NCBI GenBank assembly: GCA_024331125.1
Contig: JANDJI010000003.1
Location: forward strand, 434,001-498,000
Reading direction: 5' to 3'
DNA: 64,000 nucleotides
Source: Nitrospira sp.
Lineage (GTDB): Bacteria > Nitrospirota > Nitrospiria > Nitrospirales > Nitrospiraceae
In this document: positions 18,236 to 25,994 of the stretch, piece by piece
Layout of the letters: every line of letters begins with the position of its first letter
Position numbering within the stretch: position 1 is the stretch's first letter
Program-made: the position numbers and the translations under genes
The notes under the pieces: model-generated
The model's database searches: none
Told to the model about the DNA's origin: nothing
The model's input: only the letters and a program-made list of their open reading frames with translations

Positions 18236-18829
18236 ATGAAGACCGAAAACGCACGACCGTTCACCACGCGCATCAGACGGTTCACGTCCCCGCGCCACAA
18301 GTGTCCGGAATTCCATGCGTCTCCGCCGCGGGCAGTGTTGTCATGGACGGCGGCGCTGTGCCTCTGTCTTGCCGTCTTCGTGTCGATCGACGGTGAAGCT
18401 CGAACCAAACCCGATCGCGTTCCGCGACCGGAACCGGAGCTCAAGATCGTCGATCTGAAAATGGACCCCCTTCCGTTTGAACCGGGGAACGGGCCCTTGC
18501 AAATCATGGTGACCGTGCAGCTCCCCAAGGAGTTGGATGAGGCGTTTATTCTGGAAGTGACGTCATTGATCAGTTCGCCGTCCAAAACGTCGCTACGCTT
18601 TCTGACCCACCGACAGCCGGTTGAGATTCCACAAGGAGAAGAAGGTCAAGCGGAGCGGCCGAGACTGTCCGTCGAACTCCTCTGGGACGGGCAGGACCAC
18701 CGTAAACAACAAGCCGCGGCGGGCATCTATTCTTACGAAGTCCGGACAAAGTTGCTTGCCGACGGTGAAAAGGGCCCGCGCACCGTCATGGTGGCATGGC
18801 CCAAGCGGGGCACATTGGAAGTCAAATAA
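18236..18829 (+). CDS. exported protein with FlgD-like Ig fold
   Basis: A 197-residue secreted or periplasmic protein lying on the plus strand between larC and larB. A hydrophobic segment (about residues 33-52, RAVLSWTAALCLCLAVFVSI) preceded by a basic N-region is the signal peptide or anchor. The rest is one beta-rich domain; LLWDGQDHRKQQAAAGIYSYEV resembles the WDG(...)PAGIYxY strand-turn of FlgD-type Ig domains, split here by a short insertion. The ATG at 18236 is used; an earlier one at 18182 is possible. The function is unknown, and its position interrupts the lar genes. Confidence 0.65.
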   Translation: MKTENARPFTTRIRRFTSPRHKCPEFHASPPRAVLSWTAALCLCLAVFVSIDGEARTKPDRVPRPEPELKIVDLKMDPLPFEPGNGPLQIMVTVQLPKELDEAFILEVTSLISSPSKTSLRFLTHRQPVEIPQGEEGQAERPRLSVELLWDGQDHRKQQAAAGIYSYEVRTKLLADGEKGPRTVMVAWPKRGTLEVK

Positions 18830-18886
18830 CGGACGGTTGGGTAACAAACGATCGGGGGGAAAACCGGGATAGGTCGGCAAGAGCAG

Positions 18887-19660
18887 CTATGCGCTCGCTT
18901 TTGTTCCGTTCTTCAGTCCCAGGGTATTAATCCGGTGGGCCAGGCAGCCCGCCCCAAAGCCGTTGTCGATGTTCATGACCCCGACGCCGGCTGCGCAGGA
19001 GTTGAGCATCGTGAGCAACGCCGACAGCCCGCCGAAACTCGCTCCATAGCCGCGACTGGTGGGGACCGCGATCACCGGGCAACTCACCAAGCCGCCCACG
19101 ACGCTCGGCAAGACTCCGTCCATGCCGGCCACGACGACGATCACCCTGGCGTCAAAGAGCCGTTCTTTTCTGTCCAGCAGCCGGTGAAGGCCGGCGACCC
19201 CCACGTCGTACAGCCGGTCCACCCGGCTCCCCATGACTTCCGCCGTAACCCGGGCTTCCTCCGCCACCGGGATATCGGCGGTGCCGGCGGTGATCACAAG
19301 GACGTGGCCGCGTTTTGTCCAGGGGCGTGGCGGAACGGCAACGACGCGGGCATCGGGGTAATATCGAGCCAGAGGGACGAGCCTTCGAATGGCGCGGCCC
19401 GTGGATGGTTCAGCCCGCGTGGCAAGGAAAGGGCCGCCATGTTTCACGAGCGATCGTGTAAGGGCAAGAATCTGGGCGAGCGTCTTGCCTTCGCACAGCA
19501 CCACCTCGGGGAACCCCTGACGCAACGAACGGTGATGGTCGGGCGAGGCGAAGCCCAGGTTCTCGAACGGCAGGGATCGCAGCCGTTGAAGCGCCTGCTC
19601 GATCGTCACCCGTCCTTGACGGATCTGCCGGAGGAGTCGCTCAAGTTGTTCCGGACTCAT
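18887..19660 (-). CDS. larB: nickel-pincer cofactor biosynthesis protein LarB
   Basis: LarB carboxylates nicotinic acid adenine dinucleotide and hydrolyses the phosphoanhydride, the first step of nickel-pincer nucleotide synthesis. The 257-residue protein has an N-terminal helical segment (EQLERLLRQI...) and a C-terminal AIR-carboxylase (PurE-like) domain with ITAGTADIPVAEEA near residue 125, YDVGVAGLHRLL near 155, and GMDGVLPSVVGGL near 185. The ATG overlaps the gpsA stop as ATGA, so it is translationally coupled. No larA or larE is visible in the window. Confidence 0.93.
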   Translation of the reverse strand: MSPEQLERLLRQIRQGRVTIEQALQRLRSLPFENLGFASPDHHRSLRQGFPEVVLCEGKTLAQILALTRSLVKHGGPFLATRAEPSTGRAIRRLVPLARYYPDARVVAVPPRPWTKRGHVLVITAGTADIPVAEEARVTAEVMGSRVDRLYDVGVAGLHRLLDRKERLFDARVIVVVAGMDGVLPSVVGGLVSCPVIAVPTSRGYGASFGGLSALLTMLNSCAAGVGVMNIDNGFGAGCLAHRINTLGLKNGTKASA

Positions 19661-20676
19661 GCGGAGGCTTTTTCCATTTTGGCGTCGCGTTCCATCAGGT
19701 CGCTCACGGCCTTTCGGCAGGGCTTGCCTTCGAACAACACGGCGTTGATCTCTTGCGTAATGGGCATCTCCACGCCGTGTCGCCGAGCCAGTTGCAGAGC
19801 CGCGCGGGCGGTCCGGACCCCTTCGGCGACGGCGTGCATGGTGCCCAGAACCGTTTCGAGCGGTTCGCCTTTCCCGATGCGCATGCCGACCGTATGGTTC
19901 CGGCTCAGCGCGCCGGTGCAGGTCAGCACGAGGTCGCCCACGCCGGACAGGCCGTAGAAAGTGCGGGGATCGGCTCCCATGGCCGCGCCCAATCGAACGA
20001 TCTCCGCCAGTCCTCTCGTGATGAGCGCCGCGCGCGCGTTGAGCCCCAGCTCCAGGCCGTCCACGATGCCGGCCGCCAGAGCGATGACGTTTTTCAACGC
20101 CCCGCCCAACTGGACGCCGATCACGTCGAGATCGGCGTAGACGCGAAAGGTCGGCGTCATCAAGATCTGTTGGAATCGCCGGACAAGCCGGTCGTCCGAA
20201 CCGGCAAGACAAACCGCCGTGGGCCGTCCGGCGCTCAACTCGCCGGCAAAACTGGGTCCGGAAAGGACCATCAGGGATTGATGCATGGATGGAGGCAAGA
20301 TTTCTTCCATCACCTGGGTCATAAGCTTCCCGGTGTCCTCTTCAAGACCCTTGGTGGCGTTGATCAAAGGAATCGGACGGCTCAGGCAGGGAGCCAACCG
20401 ATTCAGAACCGCCCGCGCCACGTGAGAGGGCGTGACGAAGAGCAGGGCTTCACAGCCTTCCACGGCATCCGGGAGAGACGACGTGGCGGTGAGGGCGGAG
20501 GGAAGCGAAACGCCTTGCAGAAAAACCGGATTCTCGTGAAACGAGTTGATCGACCGAGTCACCTCTTGCTCATAAGCCCAGAGGCGAACGATCAACCCTT
20601 TCTCGGCCAGCAATTTGGCGAGAGCCGTCCCCCATGCCCCCGCTCCGATGACGGCTATGCTGGTGATCGGTCGCAT
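19657..20676 (-). CDS. gpsA: glycerol-3-phosphate dehydrogenase [NAD(P)+]
   Basis: GpsA reduces dihydroxyacetone phosphate to sn-glycerol-3-phosphate for phospholipid synthesis. The 339-residue protein has the Rossmann start IAVIGAGAWGTALAKLLA, a conserved NATKGLEEDTG near residue 108, the catalytic GGALKNVIALAAGI (Lys near residue 190) and the C-terminal substrate domain with LSGVGDLVLTC. A near-perfect sigma-70 promoter (20761-20790) lies 85 bp upstream, so this gene heads the gpsA-larB transcript. Confidence 0.96.
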   Translation of the reverse strand: MRPITSIAVIGAGAWGTALAKLLAEKGLIVRLWAYEQEVTRSINSFHENPVFLQGVSLPSALTATSSLPDAVEGCEALLFVTPSHVARAVLNRLAPCLSRPIPLINATKGLEEDTGKLMTQVMEEILPPSMHQSLMVLSGPSFAGELSAGRPTAVCLAGSDDRLVRRFQQILMTPTFRVYADLDVIGVQLGGALKNVIALAAGIVDGLELGLNARAALITRGLAEIVRLGAAMGADPRTFYGLSGVGDLVLTCTGALSRNHTVGMRIGKGEPLETVLGTMHAVAEGVRTARAALQLARRHGVEMPITQEINAVLFEGKPCRKAVSDLMERDAKMEKASA

Positions 20677-20760
20677 GGCATTTGTACGTCGCCCGCCGGC
20701 ATGGCGTTGAACGTCGGGAGATCGTCACGGCGAGAGGAAGCCATTTCTTGAAGCCGACGG

Positions 20761-20790
20761 ATTATAGAAAGCCCCTCTTCCCCCTGTCAA
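20761..20790 (-). promoter_or_regulatory. consensus sigma-70 promoter of gpsA-larB
   Basis: On the minus strand a perfect TTGACA (20785-20790) and a perfect TATAAT (20761-20766) are separated by 18 bases. Transcription should start near 20754, about 78 bases before the gpsA ATG. It is the strongest promoter match in the window. Confidence 0.8.
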
Positions 20791-20886
20791 TGAAACGGGC
20801 GGCTGCCTCTCGCAAATCGCACCCGATGCGTGTAGCCTACTCGTGGTCATCCAGATGACAGAGCAACGCCATTGAGAGGATTGGTC

Positions 20887-21243
20887 GTGCAAACGTGCCC
20901 GACGTGTCACCGCTCCCAGCCTGAAATCCATCGCTTCTGCGTTGCCTGCGGGAGCCGGCTCGGAAGAGACGCTCGTCCCGAACCTGCCTCGCGTTCAGAC
21001 GGCCGTGAGCCGGGACAGTTGAATATCCACGTGCTCTATGGAATGGTCGCGGCGCTGGTGCTTGCGTTGCTGTTCCCTCCCTGGGAGACACCGCCCGATC
21101 AGCCGCCGGAGTTCCTGGGCATGCACTTTCTTCTCTCTCCTCCGACACCGGAATCCGTGGTGAGCCGCATGTTGCTCACGATCGAGCTGGTCACCATCGC
21201 GATCGCCGGTCTCTATGGGTCGTTCCTGTTTCGAACAAAGTAG
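20887..21243 (+). CDS. zinc-ribbon membrane protein, 118 aa
   Basis: The N-terminus has paired knuckles CPTC (residue 4) and CVAC (near 19), a double-zinc-ribbon type module, followed by a linker and two hydrophobic segments (about residues 47-63, LYGMVAALVLALLFPPW, and 95-113). It would sit in the inner membrane with the ribbon in the cytoplasm. GTG at 20887 has AGAGGAT upstream; an in-frame TTG at 20872 is less likely. Divergent from gpsA. I do not recognise a family with known function. Confidence 0.7.
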   Translation: MQTCPTCHRSQPEIHRFCVACGSRLGRDARPEPASRSDGREPGQLNIHVLYGMVAALVLALLFPPWETPPDQPPEFLGMHFLLSPPTPESVVSRMLLTIELVTIAIAGLYGSFLFRTK

Positions 21244-21321
21244 CGAGGTGACGCGCGGGCTTTGAGGGGACGGCGTCAAGAGCCGGTTTCCCCGCGAAGC
21301 TGGGTCGTTGAGGGGTTCCCC

Positions 21322-22125
21322 TCACTCGTCCAACTTTAACGTGAGACACTTGGCCGATCCCCCTGATTTCATGAACTCATCGAGCGGCACGGCGTGGATG
21401 CGATAGCCTCGCTCATGGAGCATCCGTTCGGTCGTGGGGCAACCGGCGGGCAGAACCACGTGGTTGTCGATACAGACGGCGTTGCAGGCGAATCGCAGCG
21501 CATCCTGCTCGGGGACTACGAGCCGCTCGGCCGGTGGGATTCGCTCGGCAATGGCGGTTTGGCCGTAACGATCGAACGCGGAAGGAAAATACAACAGCTC
21601 GCCTCCGCTCAAGGGGCAGAAGCAGGTATCCAGATGATAGAAGCGGCCGTCCACCAGTTCGAGCGGGATGATTTCCCGATGGAACCATTCGCTCAGGATC
21701 GGGAATACGCGGATATCCGATCGTTGCCGATAGCCGCCGAACCAATAGTCCGGAAAACCCAGGAGGTCTCCCGCTCCTTCGAAGAACAGGCCCGGCTCCA
21801 ACGCCAGAATCTTGTAGCCGTGGTCGAGAAACCACTGTTCGAAGCAGGCTTCCTCACGCCGTCGCTCCGGATGCCGAAACCGGCTGACTACCGCCGTCTT
21901 GCCGACCACGACGCCGGCGTTGGCCGTGAAGACCAAATCGGGGAGGCCGGGCACGGGTGTCAGCCGTTCGAGCGTCACACCGACGTCCCGTTCGAATACC
22001 GCCATCAAGCTGTTCCATTGGAAGATGGCCCGTTCATGATCCACCTGGTTATTCAGTCGCATCCACGGGTTGATTTCGTATTCGATCCCGAAAAAATCAG
22101 GCGGGCAGACAAGGAGGCGGGTCAT
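21322..22125 (-). CDS. arginine dihydrolase-like amidinotransferase-superfamily enzyme (ArgZ-like)
   Basis: A 267-residue guanidine-modifying enzyme of the DDAH/amidinotransferase fold. It has FTANAG at residues 66-71 (Asn69), FYHLDTCFCPL with His164, and a C-terminal GGSAKCLTL with the nucleophile candidate Cys260. The Asn of TAN plus the His and Cys are the layout described for the cyanobacterial arginine dihydrolase ArgZ/AgrE, which turns arginine into ornithine, CO2 and two ammonia. The start ATG overlaps the stop of the ornithine-cyclodeaminase-like gene (ATGA), so the two act in sequence. A plain DDAH or arginine deiminase activity is the main alternative. Confidence 0.82.
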   Translation of the reverse strand: MTRLLVCPPDFFGIEYEINPWMRLNNQVDHERAIFQWNSLMAVFERDVGVTLERLTPVPGLPDLVFTANAGVVVGKTAVVSRFRHPERRREEACFEQWFLDHGYKILALEPGLFFEGAGDLLGFPDYWFGGYRQRSDIRVFPILSEWFHREIIPLELVDGRFYHLDTCFCPLSGGELLYFPSAFDRYGQTAIAERIPPAERLVVPEQDALRFACNAVCIDNHVVLPAGCPTTERMLHERGYRIHAVPLDEFMKSGGSAKCLTLKLDE

Positions 22126-23366
22126 GCCGGCCTTCCCAGCAATCTGGCCAACTCAGAGAGAAACGATGCCGCGTCCATCACCAGGCCGACGGCTTGAAAA
22201 CTCCCGCGGTCCGCGAGCTTGGTCGGCACGGAGGGATTGATGTCCGCGCAGACGGTCGGGACCGTCGCCGGCAGCAGGTTGCCCGTGGCGACGGCGTGCA
22301 GCGTGGAGGCCACCAGCAACGCGAGCTTCACGCCGTCAATGGCGGCGCGCATGGCCCGTTGCGCTTGAACAGAGTCGGTGATGACCCCGGGCAGGGGGCC
22401 GTCGTCGCGGATGGTGCCGGCCATGACGACCGGGACGTTCTTCCGGACACAGGCGGCCATGATGCCGTTTTTCACGACGCCGGAGGCCACGGCCCGCTCG
22501 ATGCTGCCGATCGCGCGAATTCGATTGATCGTGCGCAAGTGATGTTCATGGCCGTGAGGGACCGTGCGGCCGGCCGTGAGTCCGTAGCCCAAGGATGTGC
22601 CGTACAGGTCCGCTTCCATGTCGTGGGCCGCCAGGGCGTTGCCGCAAAACAAGACGTGGATGAATTCTTCCTCGATCAGCCAGGTCAGGGCGTCCCGCCC
22701 TCCGGCGTGGATGATGGCCGGTCCTCCCGCCAGCAAAACCCGGCAGGCGGCGCCCTCCCGCCTGTGTTGCTCCCGGAGCCGGCGCATTCTGGATGCGATG
22801 TCGGCGATCACGTGGCCGTGCGGCCGCTCCGCCGACACGTGGGATTCCATGAAGCCGAAGACGTCCCGCTCGCGCGGTCGCGCCAGGGGAATCACCCGCA
22901 CGCCCTCGCGGCCGGTGACAATCAGCTCTCCCCGCCGAACCTCGCCCATGGGAACGGCTCGCGCGGTCGCCCGTTCTTGATCCACCGCAATGCCGACGTC
23001 CATCTCAATGGGCTCGACGTCGATCCACCGGCCGTTGAGTCTGATTTGAGTCGGCAGATGGGTCGTGGCGTAGAAATCCTCGGGAAAAATCCCGTCAGCC
23101 GGTGCCGGTTCCAATCGGCAGTCCGCTTCGCGCTCGACGGATGCGCCGTGCGGCTGGATCGATTTAAGGATGTCATTCAGGAGCGTATGGGAGGAAGCCC
23201 GGATGGTGATGCGGGCGCGAGAGGGCTCTTCCCGCGTTTTGCCGATGTGAACTGCCTCCAAGTCGAAGTCACCACCCATCATGAGGATGAGATCCAACAC
23301 CTTGGCGAGCAGCAGCGAGTCGATGATGTGTCCGCTCAAGACGACGGTTTCTTGATGAATGTTCAT
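22122..23366 (-). CDS. archaeal-type ornithine cyclodeaminase (LOR/SDH domain, TIGR00300)
   Basis: A 414-residue protein equivalent to the C-terminal half of cyanobacterial AgrE and to the archaeal-type ornithine cyclodeaminase, which converts ornithine to proline and ammonia using bound NAD. The N-terminal beta domain (VVLSGHIIDSLLLAKVLDLI) and the nucleotide-binding part, with AGGPAIIHAGG near residue 213 and FCGNALAAHDMEADLYGTSL near 240, are landmarks of TIGR00300. ATG at 23366 has GGGAGAA upstream, better than the ATG at 23378. It is translationally coupled to the ArgZ-like gene. Confidence 0.85.
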   Translation of the reverse strand: MNIHQETVVLSGHIIDSLLLAKVLDLILMMGGDFDLEAVHIGKTREEPSRARITIRASSHTLLNDILKSIQPHGASVEREADCRLEPAPADGIFPEDFYATTHLPTQIRLNGRWIDVEPIEMDVGIAVDQERATARAVPMGEVRRGELIVTGREGVRVIPLARPRERDVFGFMESHVSAERPHGHVIADIASRMRRLREQHRREGAACRVLLAGGPAIIHAGGRDALTWLIEEEFIHVLFCGNALAAHDMEADLYGTSLGYGLTAGRTVPHGHEHHLRTINRIRAIGSIERAVASGVVKNGIMAACVRKNVPVVMAGTIRDDGPLPGVITDSVQAQRAMRAAIDGVKLALLVASTLHAVATGNLLPATVPTVCADINPSVPTKLADRGSFQAVGLVMDAASFLSELARLLGRPA

Positions 23367-23397
23367 CGGTTCTCCCATAAGAAGACCGGCCTTTGTG

Positions 23398-23406
23398 ATT
23401 CTACCA
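23398..23406 (-). promoter_or_regulatory. possible extended -10 promoter of the arginine-degradation pair
   Basis: TGGTAGAAT on the minus strand (TGn plus TAGAAT, 5 of 6) lies about 30 bases before the cyclodeaminase start. No matching -35 is evident, as is allowed for extended -10 promoters; read-through from truD, which ends at 23416, is the alternative. Confidence 0.35.
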
Positions 23407-23415
23407 CTTCTCCTC

Positions 23416-24483
23416 TCAAGGGAGAGTACCGTTGGAAAAGCCGAGTTCCTCGGTTTTCATCAGTTCTCCCAGCACGTTGGTGGCGTAGGCGCCGGGAGGG
23501 AGGAGAAAGGCCAGGGTCAGGGTTGATCCGTCGAGCGACCACTCAAGATCCGTGAGCGGGACCCGCAAAGCCCGGCGCTCGCCACGGAAGCCGCAAGCCT
23601 TGGCCGCTTGAATCAGCAGGTCCTTCGTCATGCCCAGTTCCGCGGCGGCTGCTTCCTCGATCCGTCCCGGCTCGCCGCCGGCCCATGAGGCGCGTGAACC
23701 GAACAGGATCCCCGTCGGGCTGATCTCGAACCGGTCGGCTCGGGGCTGTTCCGCGCGCTCGTCTTCGACTTGAAAGCAGGCGCCCGTCGAGGTCTTGATC
23801 GCCCAGTCGCCGGGCATGACACGATCGAGCGAGTCGATCCGACGGGCGAGAATGCGGTTAAACAGATGGGCCTGCAAGGCGTTGAGGTACCACATGCGTT
23901 TGGCGCGACTCATCGAGGTCCGTCCGGTTGGATCGGTCAGCAACGTCGCGCCGATCCGATAATTGCTTCCGTCCCGTCCCTGCCGTTGCGGGCCGAAATA
24001 GTTGGGGACCCCTCGTCGTTGGAGCATCTCAAGGACGGCCGGGACCGTGTCCTTGGCATGGGGCGCGACATGGCGAATCGTCAGGTGAAACCGATTGCCG
24101 GCATGATGGCCGGGACGAAGCCGATTCCGATGGCGCCCAAGAATCTCGATGGCCAGAATCCGCTCGTTGGTCTTGAGACGGGCCACATGTTCGGGCGTGG
24201 TGAGCTGCAGAGACAGCGTCTGGGTCGTGACGGCCCGCGCGTCCTTGAGGCCGGCGACTCCAATGGCTTTGGCTTTCAGGCCCGTCGTGCTCGAAATGAG
24301 TTTGATGAGATCGGGCGTGGACAGGAGCCGCTTGGTGACCTTGATGTAGAGATGCTCGCCGGTGCCGCAGGGAAGGTACAGCGGCTGTTCTTCCACGCGA
24401 AAATCCTCCGGCTCGACGCGGATTCGCCCACCGATGCCGGGAATCTCGCTCGTCAAGTAGGGGCCGATCGCGTGGCTCATCAT
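23416..24483 (-). CDS. truD: tRNA pseudouridine(13) synthase TruD
   Basis: TruD makes pseudouridine 13 in the D-loop stem of tRNA-Glu and others. The 355-residue protein has the family's GLKDARAVTTQ with catalytic Asp81, an EPEDFRVEE start near residue 24, and NYFGPQRQGRDGSN near residue 160; the TRUD insertion domain follows. Length is normal. It lies between the HEAT-repeat gene and the cyclodeaminase gene on the same strand. Confidence 0.93.
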   Translation of the reverse strand: MMSHAIGPYLTSEIPGIGGRIRVEPEDFRVEEQPLYLPCGTGEHLYIKVTKRLLSTPDLIKLISSTTGLKAKAIGVAGLKDARAVTTQTLSLQLTTPEHVARLKTNERILAIEILGRHRNRLRPGHHAGNRFHLTIRHVAPHAKDTVPAVLEMLQRRGVPNYFGPQRQGRDGSNYRIGATLLTDPTGRTSMSRAKRMWYLNALQAHLFNRILARRIDSLDRVMPGDWAIKTSTGACFQVEDERAEQPRADRFEISPTGILFGSRASWAGGEPGRIEEAAAAELGMTKDLLIQAAKACGFRGERRALRVPLTDLEWSLDGSTLTLAFLLPPGAYATNVLGELMKTEELGFSNGTLP

Positions 24484-24530
24484 CTGGTCGCGTGAGAAGG
24501 GGCTGTGTTTCTTTTCAGAGTCGAGGTGTC

Positions 24531-24610
24531 AGCGTTCGGTTCTCAGTTCTCAAGAGAATACCGTTCAGCCATCAGAAGGTCCATCAACCGAGAACCGACA
24601 ACTGGCAACT
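24531..24610. repeat. inverted arrays of degenerate 7-bp repeats
   Basis: Two short runs of a degenerate heptamer of the form RGTTSYC face each other. On the plus strand GGTTCTC and AGTTCTC occupy 24538-24551. On the minus strand four units, AGTTGCC, AGTTGTC, GGTTCTC and GGTTGAT, run from 24610 down to 24583, beginning at the stop codon of the HEAT gene. The arms also hold a perfect 9-bp inverted repeat (24536-24544 with 24590-24598). The composition is more AT-rich than the flanking genes. It resembles short tandemly repeated heptamers known from other phyla. Confidence 0.5.
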
Positions 24611-25268
24611 AGGATTTCTGCGGACTCGCGTACCGTAATTGGTCCAGCGCCTCCCGGCATCGACTGCGAACGGTTTGGTCCCAATCCTCTTTGGCAAGAT
24701 ATTCCAGCTTCGGCTTTGCTTCCAAGGCCCGCAACCGTCCCAGGCCCAGGGCCGCGCAAGCGCGCACGTAGGCATGATCGTCCTCCAAAGCCTTGAGGAG
24801 CAACGGCACCACGGTGTTGTCCCGTAACAGACCCAGGTGGCTTGCCGCCATTCCCCGCACTCGATGGCGCTCGTCGCCCGGCGAGTGCAGAAGGGTGTGG
24901 TCCCACAGGGTTCGGAGGGCCGGGGAAACCGATTCAAGGCCGTCGATTCGATAGCCGTTGCATTCGATCAGCTCGAAAGACAGAGCCAGTTTTCTGCCCG
25001 GATCGGTTTCTTGCCGGAACGCCGCGAGCAAACGGTCCCGCTTGCGTCGCCGCGTGATCCGCCGGCGGATGTTCCGGATCGCGAGCAGGATGACCGCTCC
25101 AACGGCCGCCGCCCCCGCCGCGATCGGAACGGCGTGGTCGATGAGAAAGATCTGGGTCTCGGTCGGCAGCCGTTTCCATACCCAGACGCCGGCCACGATC
25201 ATTCCCACCAGGACAAGAATCGCGGTCAATTGAATGGGACTCCGCTCGTTTGTATGTTGCTGCCGCAT
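24609..25268 (-). CDS. membrane-anchored HEAT-repeat protein
   Basis: A 219-residue protein with two N-terminal hydrophobic segments (about residues 14-30 and 44-62), a very basic stretch (RNIRRRITRRRKRDR) and a cytoplasmic helical region with two to three HEAT/PBS-lyase-like repeats, e.g. HRVRGMAASHLGLLRD and AYVRACAALGLGRLRA. HEAT repeats are protein-binding scaffolds, so this is probably an adaptor at the membrane. Its stop codon overlaps the 7-bp repeat array. Function is unknown. Confidence 0.72.
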   Translation of the reverse strand: MRQQHTNERSPIQLTAILVLVGMIVAGVWVWKRLPTETQIFLIDHAVPIAAGAAAVGAVILLAIRNIRRRITRRRKRDRLLAAFRQETDPGRKLALSFELIECNGYRIDGLESVSPALRTLWDHTLLHSPGDERHRVRGMAASHLGLLRDNTVVPLLLKALEDDHAYVRACAALGLGRLRALEAKPKLEYLAKEDWDQTVRSRCREALDQLRYASPQKS

Positions 25269-25374
25269 GGCAGGATCTTACGGATAGATCGGACGGCCGG
25301 TCAACGAGCCTGCTTGCGTCGGAGGCGCGGCACGCGGCGTCGAGCAGCCGAGCGGCGGTCTCCATCTTGACGGT

Positions 25375-25857
25375 GTGGAGTCTTCCCACTATGCTCCGGT
25401 CGTGACACTGCCAAATCCACAAGATGATCCCTATTTAAAACTGGTTCGGCCGCTGGTGGAGGCCTATTTGGCGTTCTGGCGGACCGGCAGTCGCCATATT
25501 AAGAAATCCCTGAGGCTCACACCTTCGCAGTTCGACGTGATCGCCACCTTGGGCGATACGGACGGGATGACCTGTTCGGAGCTGTCCCACAAGACGCTGG
25601 TGACCAAAGGCACCTTGACCGGCGTGTTGGATCGCTTGGCCGCGAAAGGGTTGATCAAGCGCGAGGCGATGCACGGGGACCGGCGGTACACGAAAATTTC
25701 ACTGACGGCCAAGGGCGACGCCCTGTTTCGCAAAACGTTCAGTGCCCACACCGCGTTCATCCGTCCGTTTTTCGAGCGGGCCTTGACCCCGCAGGAAGTG
25801 GAGCAGGCACGCGCATTCCTGTTGCGAATCAGGGACAGTTTCGATCAAGACCGGTGA
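25375..25857 (+). CDS. MarR-family transcriptional regulator
   Basis: A 160-residue dimeric winged-helix repressor. The recognition region SELSHKTLVTKGTLTGVLDR (about residues 63-82) and the wing with HGDRRYTKISLT (residues about 98-109) are typical of MarR. Such proteins usually respond to phenolics, oxidants or drugs and often control a neighbouring gene; here the next gene on the same strand is the USP-UbiB fusion 137 bp downstream. The start GTG at 25375 is uncertain; GTG at 25402 is also possible. Confidence 0.9.
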   Translation: MESSHYAPVVTLPNPQDDPYLKLVRPLVEAYLAFWRTGSRHIKKSLRLTPSQFDVIATLGDTDGMTCSELSHKTLVTKGTLTGVLDRLAAKGLIKREAMHGDRRYTKISLTAKGDALFRKTFSAHTAFIRPFFERALTPQEVEQARAFLLRIRDSFDQDR

Positions 25858-25994
25858 GGTTGCGGCCGGGACTCACCATGGGTCACAATGACGGTCGTAA
25901 TGGCATGACGCCGGCTGTTGCAGTGTCGGCTCTTCCGACCCCATGCGGCGGATCGACAGCCCAATCAACAGCCTTTGGAGCCCCGCGATAGGCG

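Noticed and set aside
18088-18585. Open frame extending larC upstream
   Set aside because: A GTG with AGGAG five bases before it gives the family N-terminus and the extension overlaps the plus-strand exported gene.
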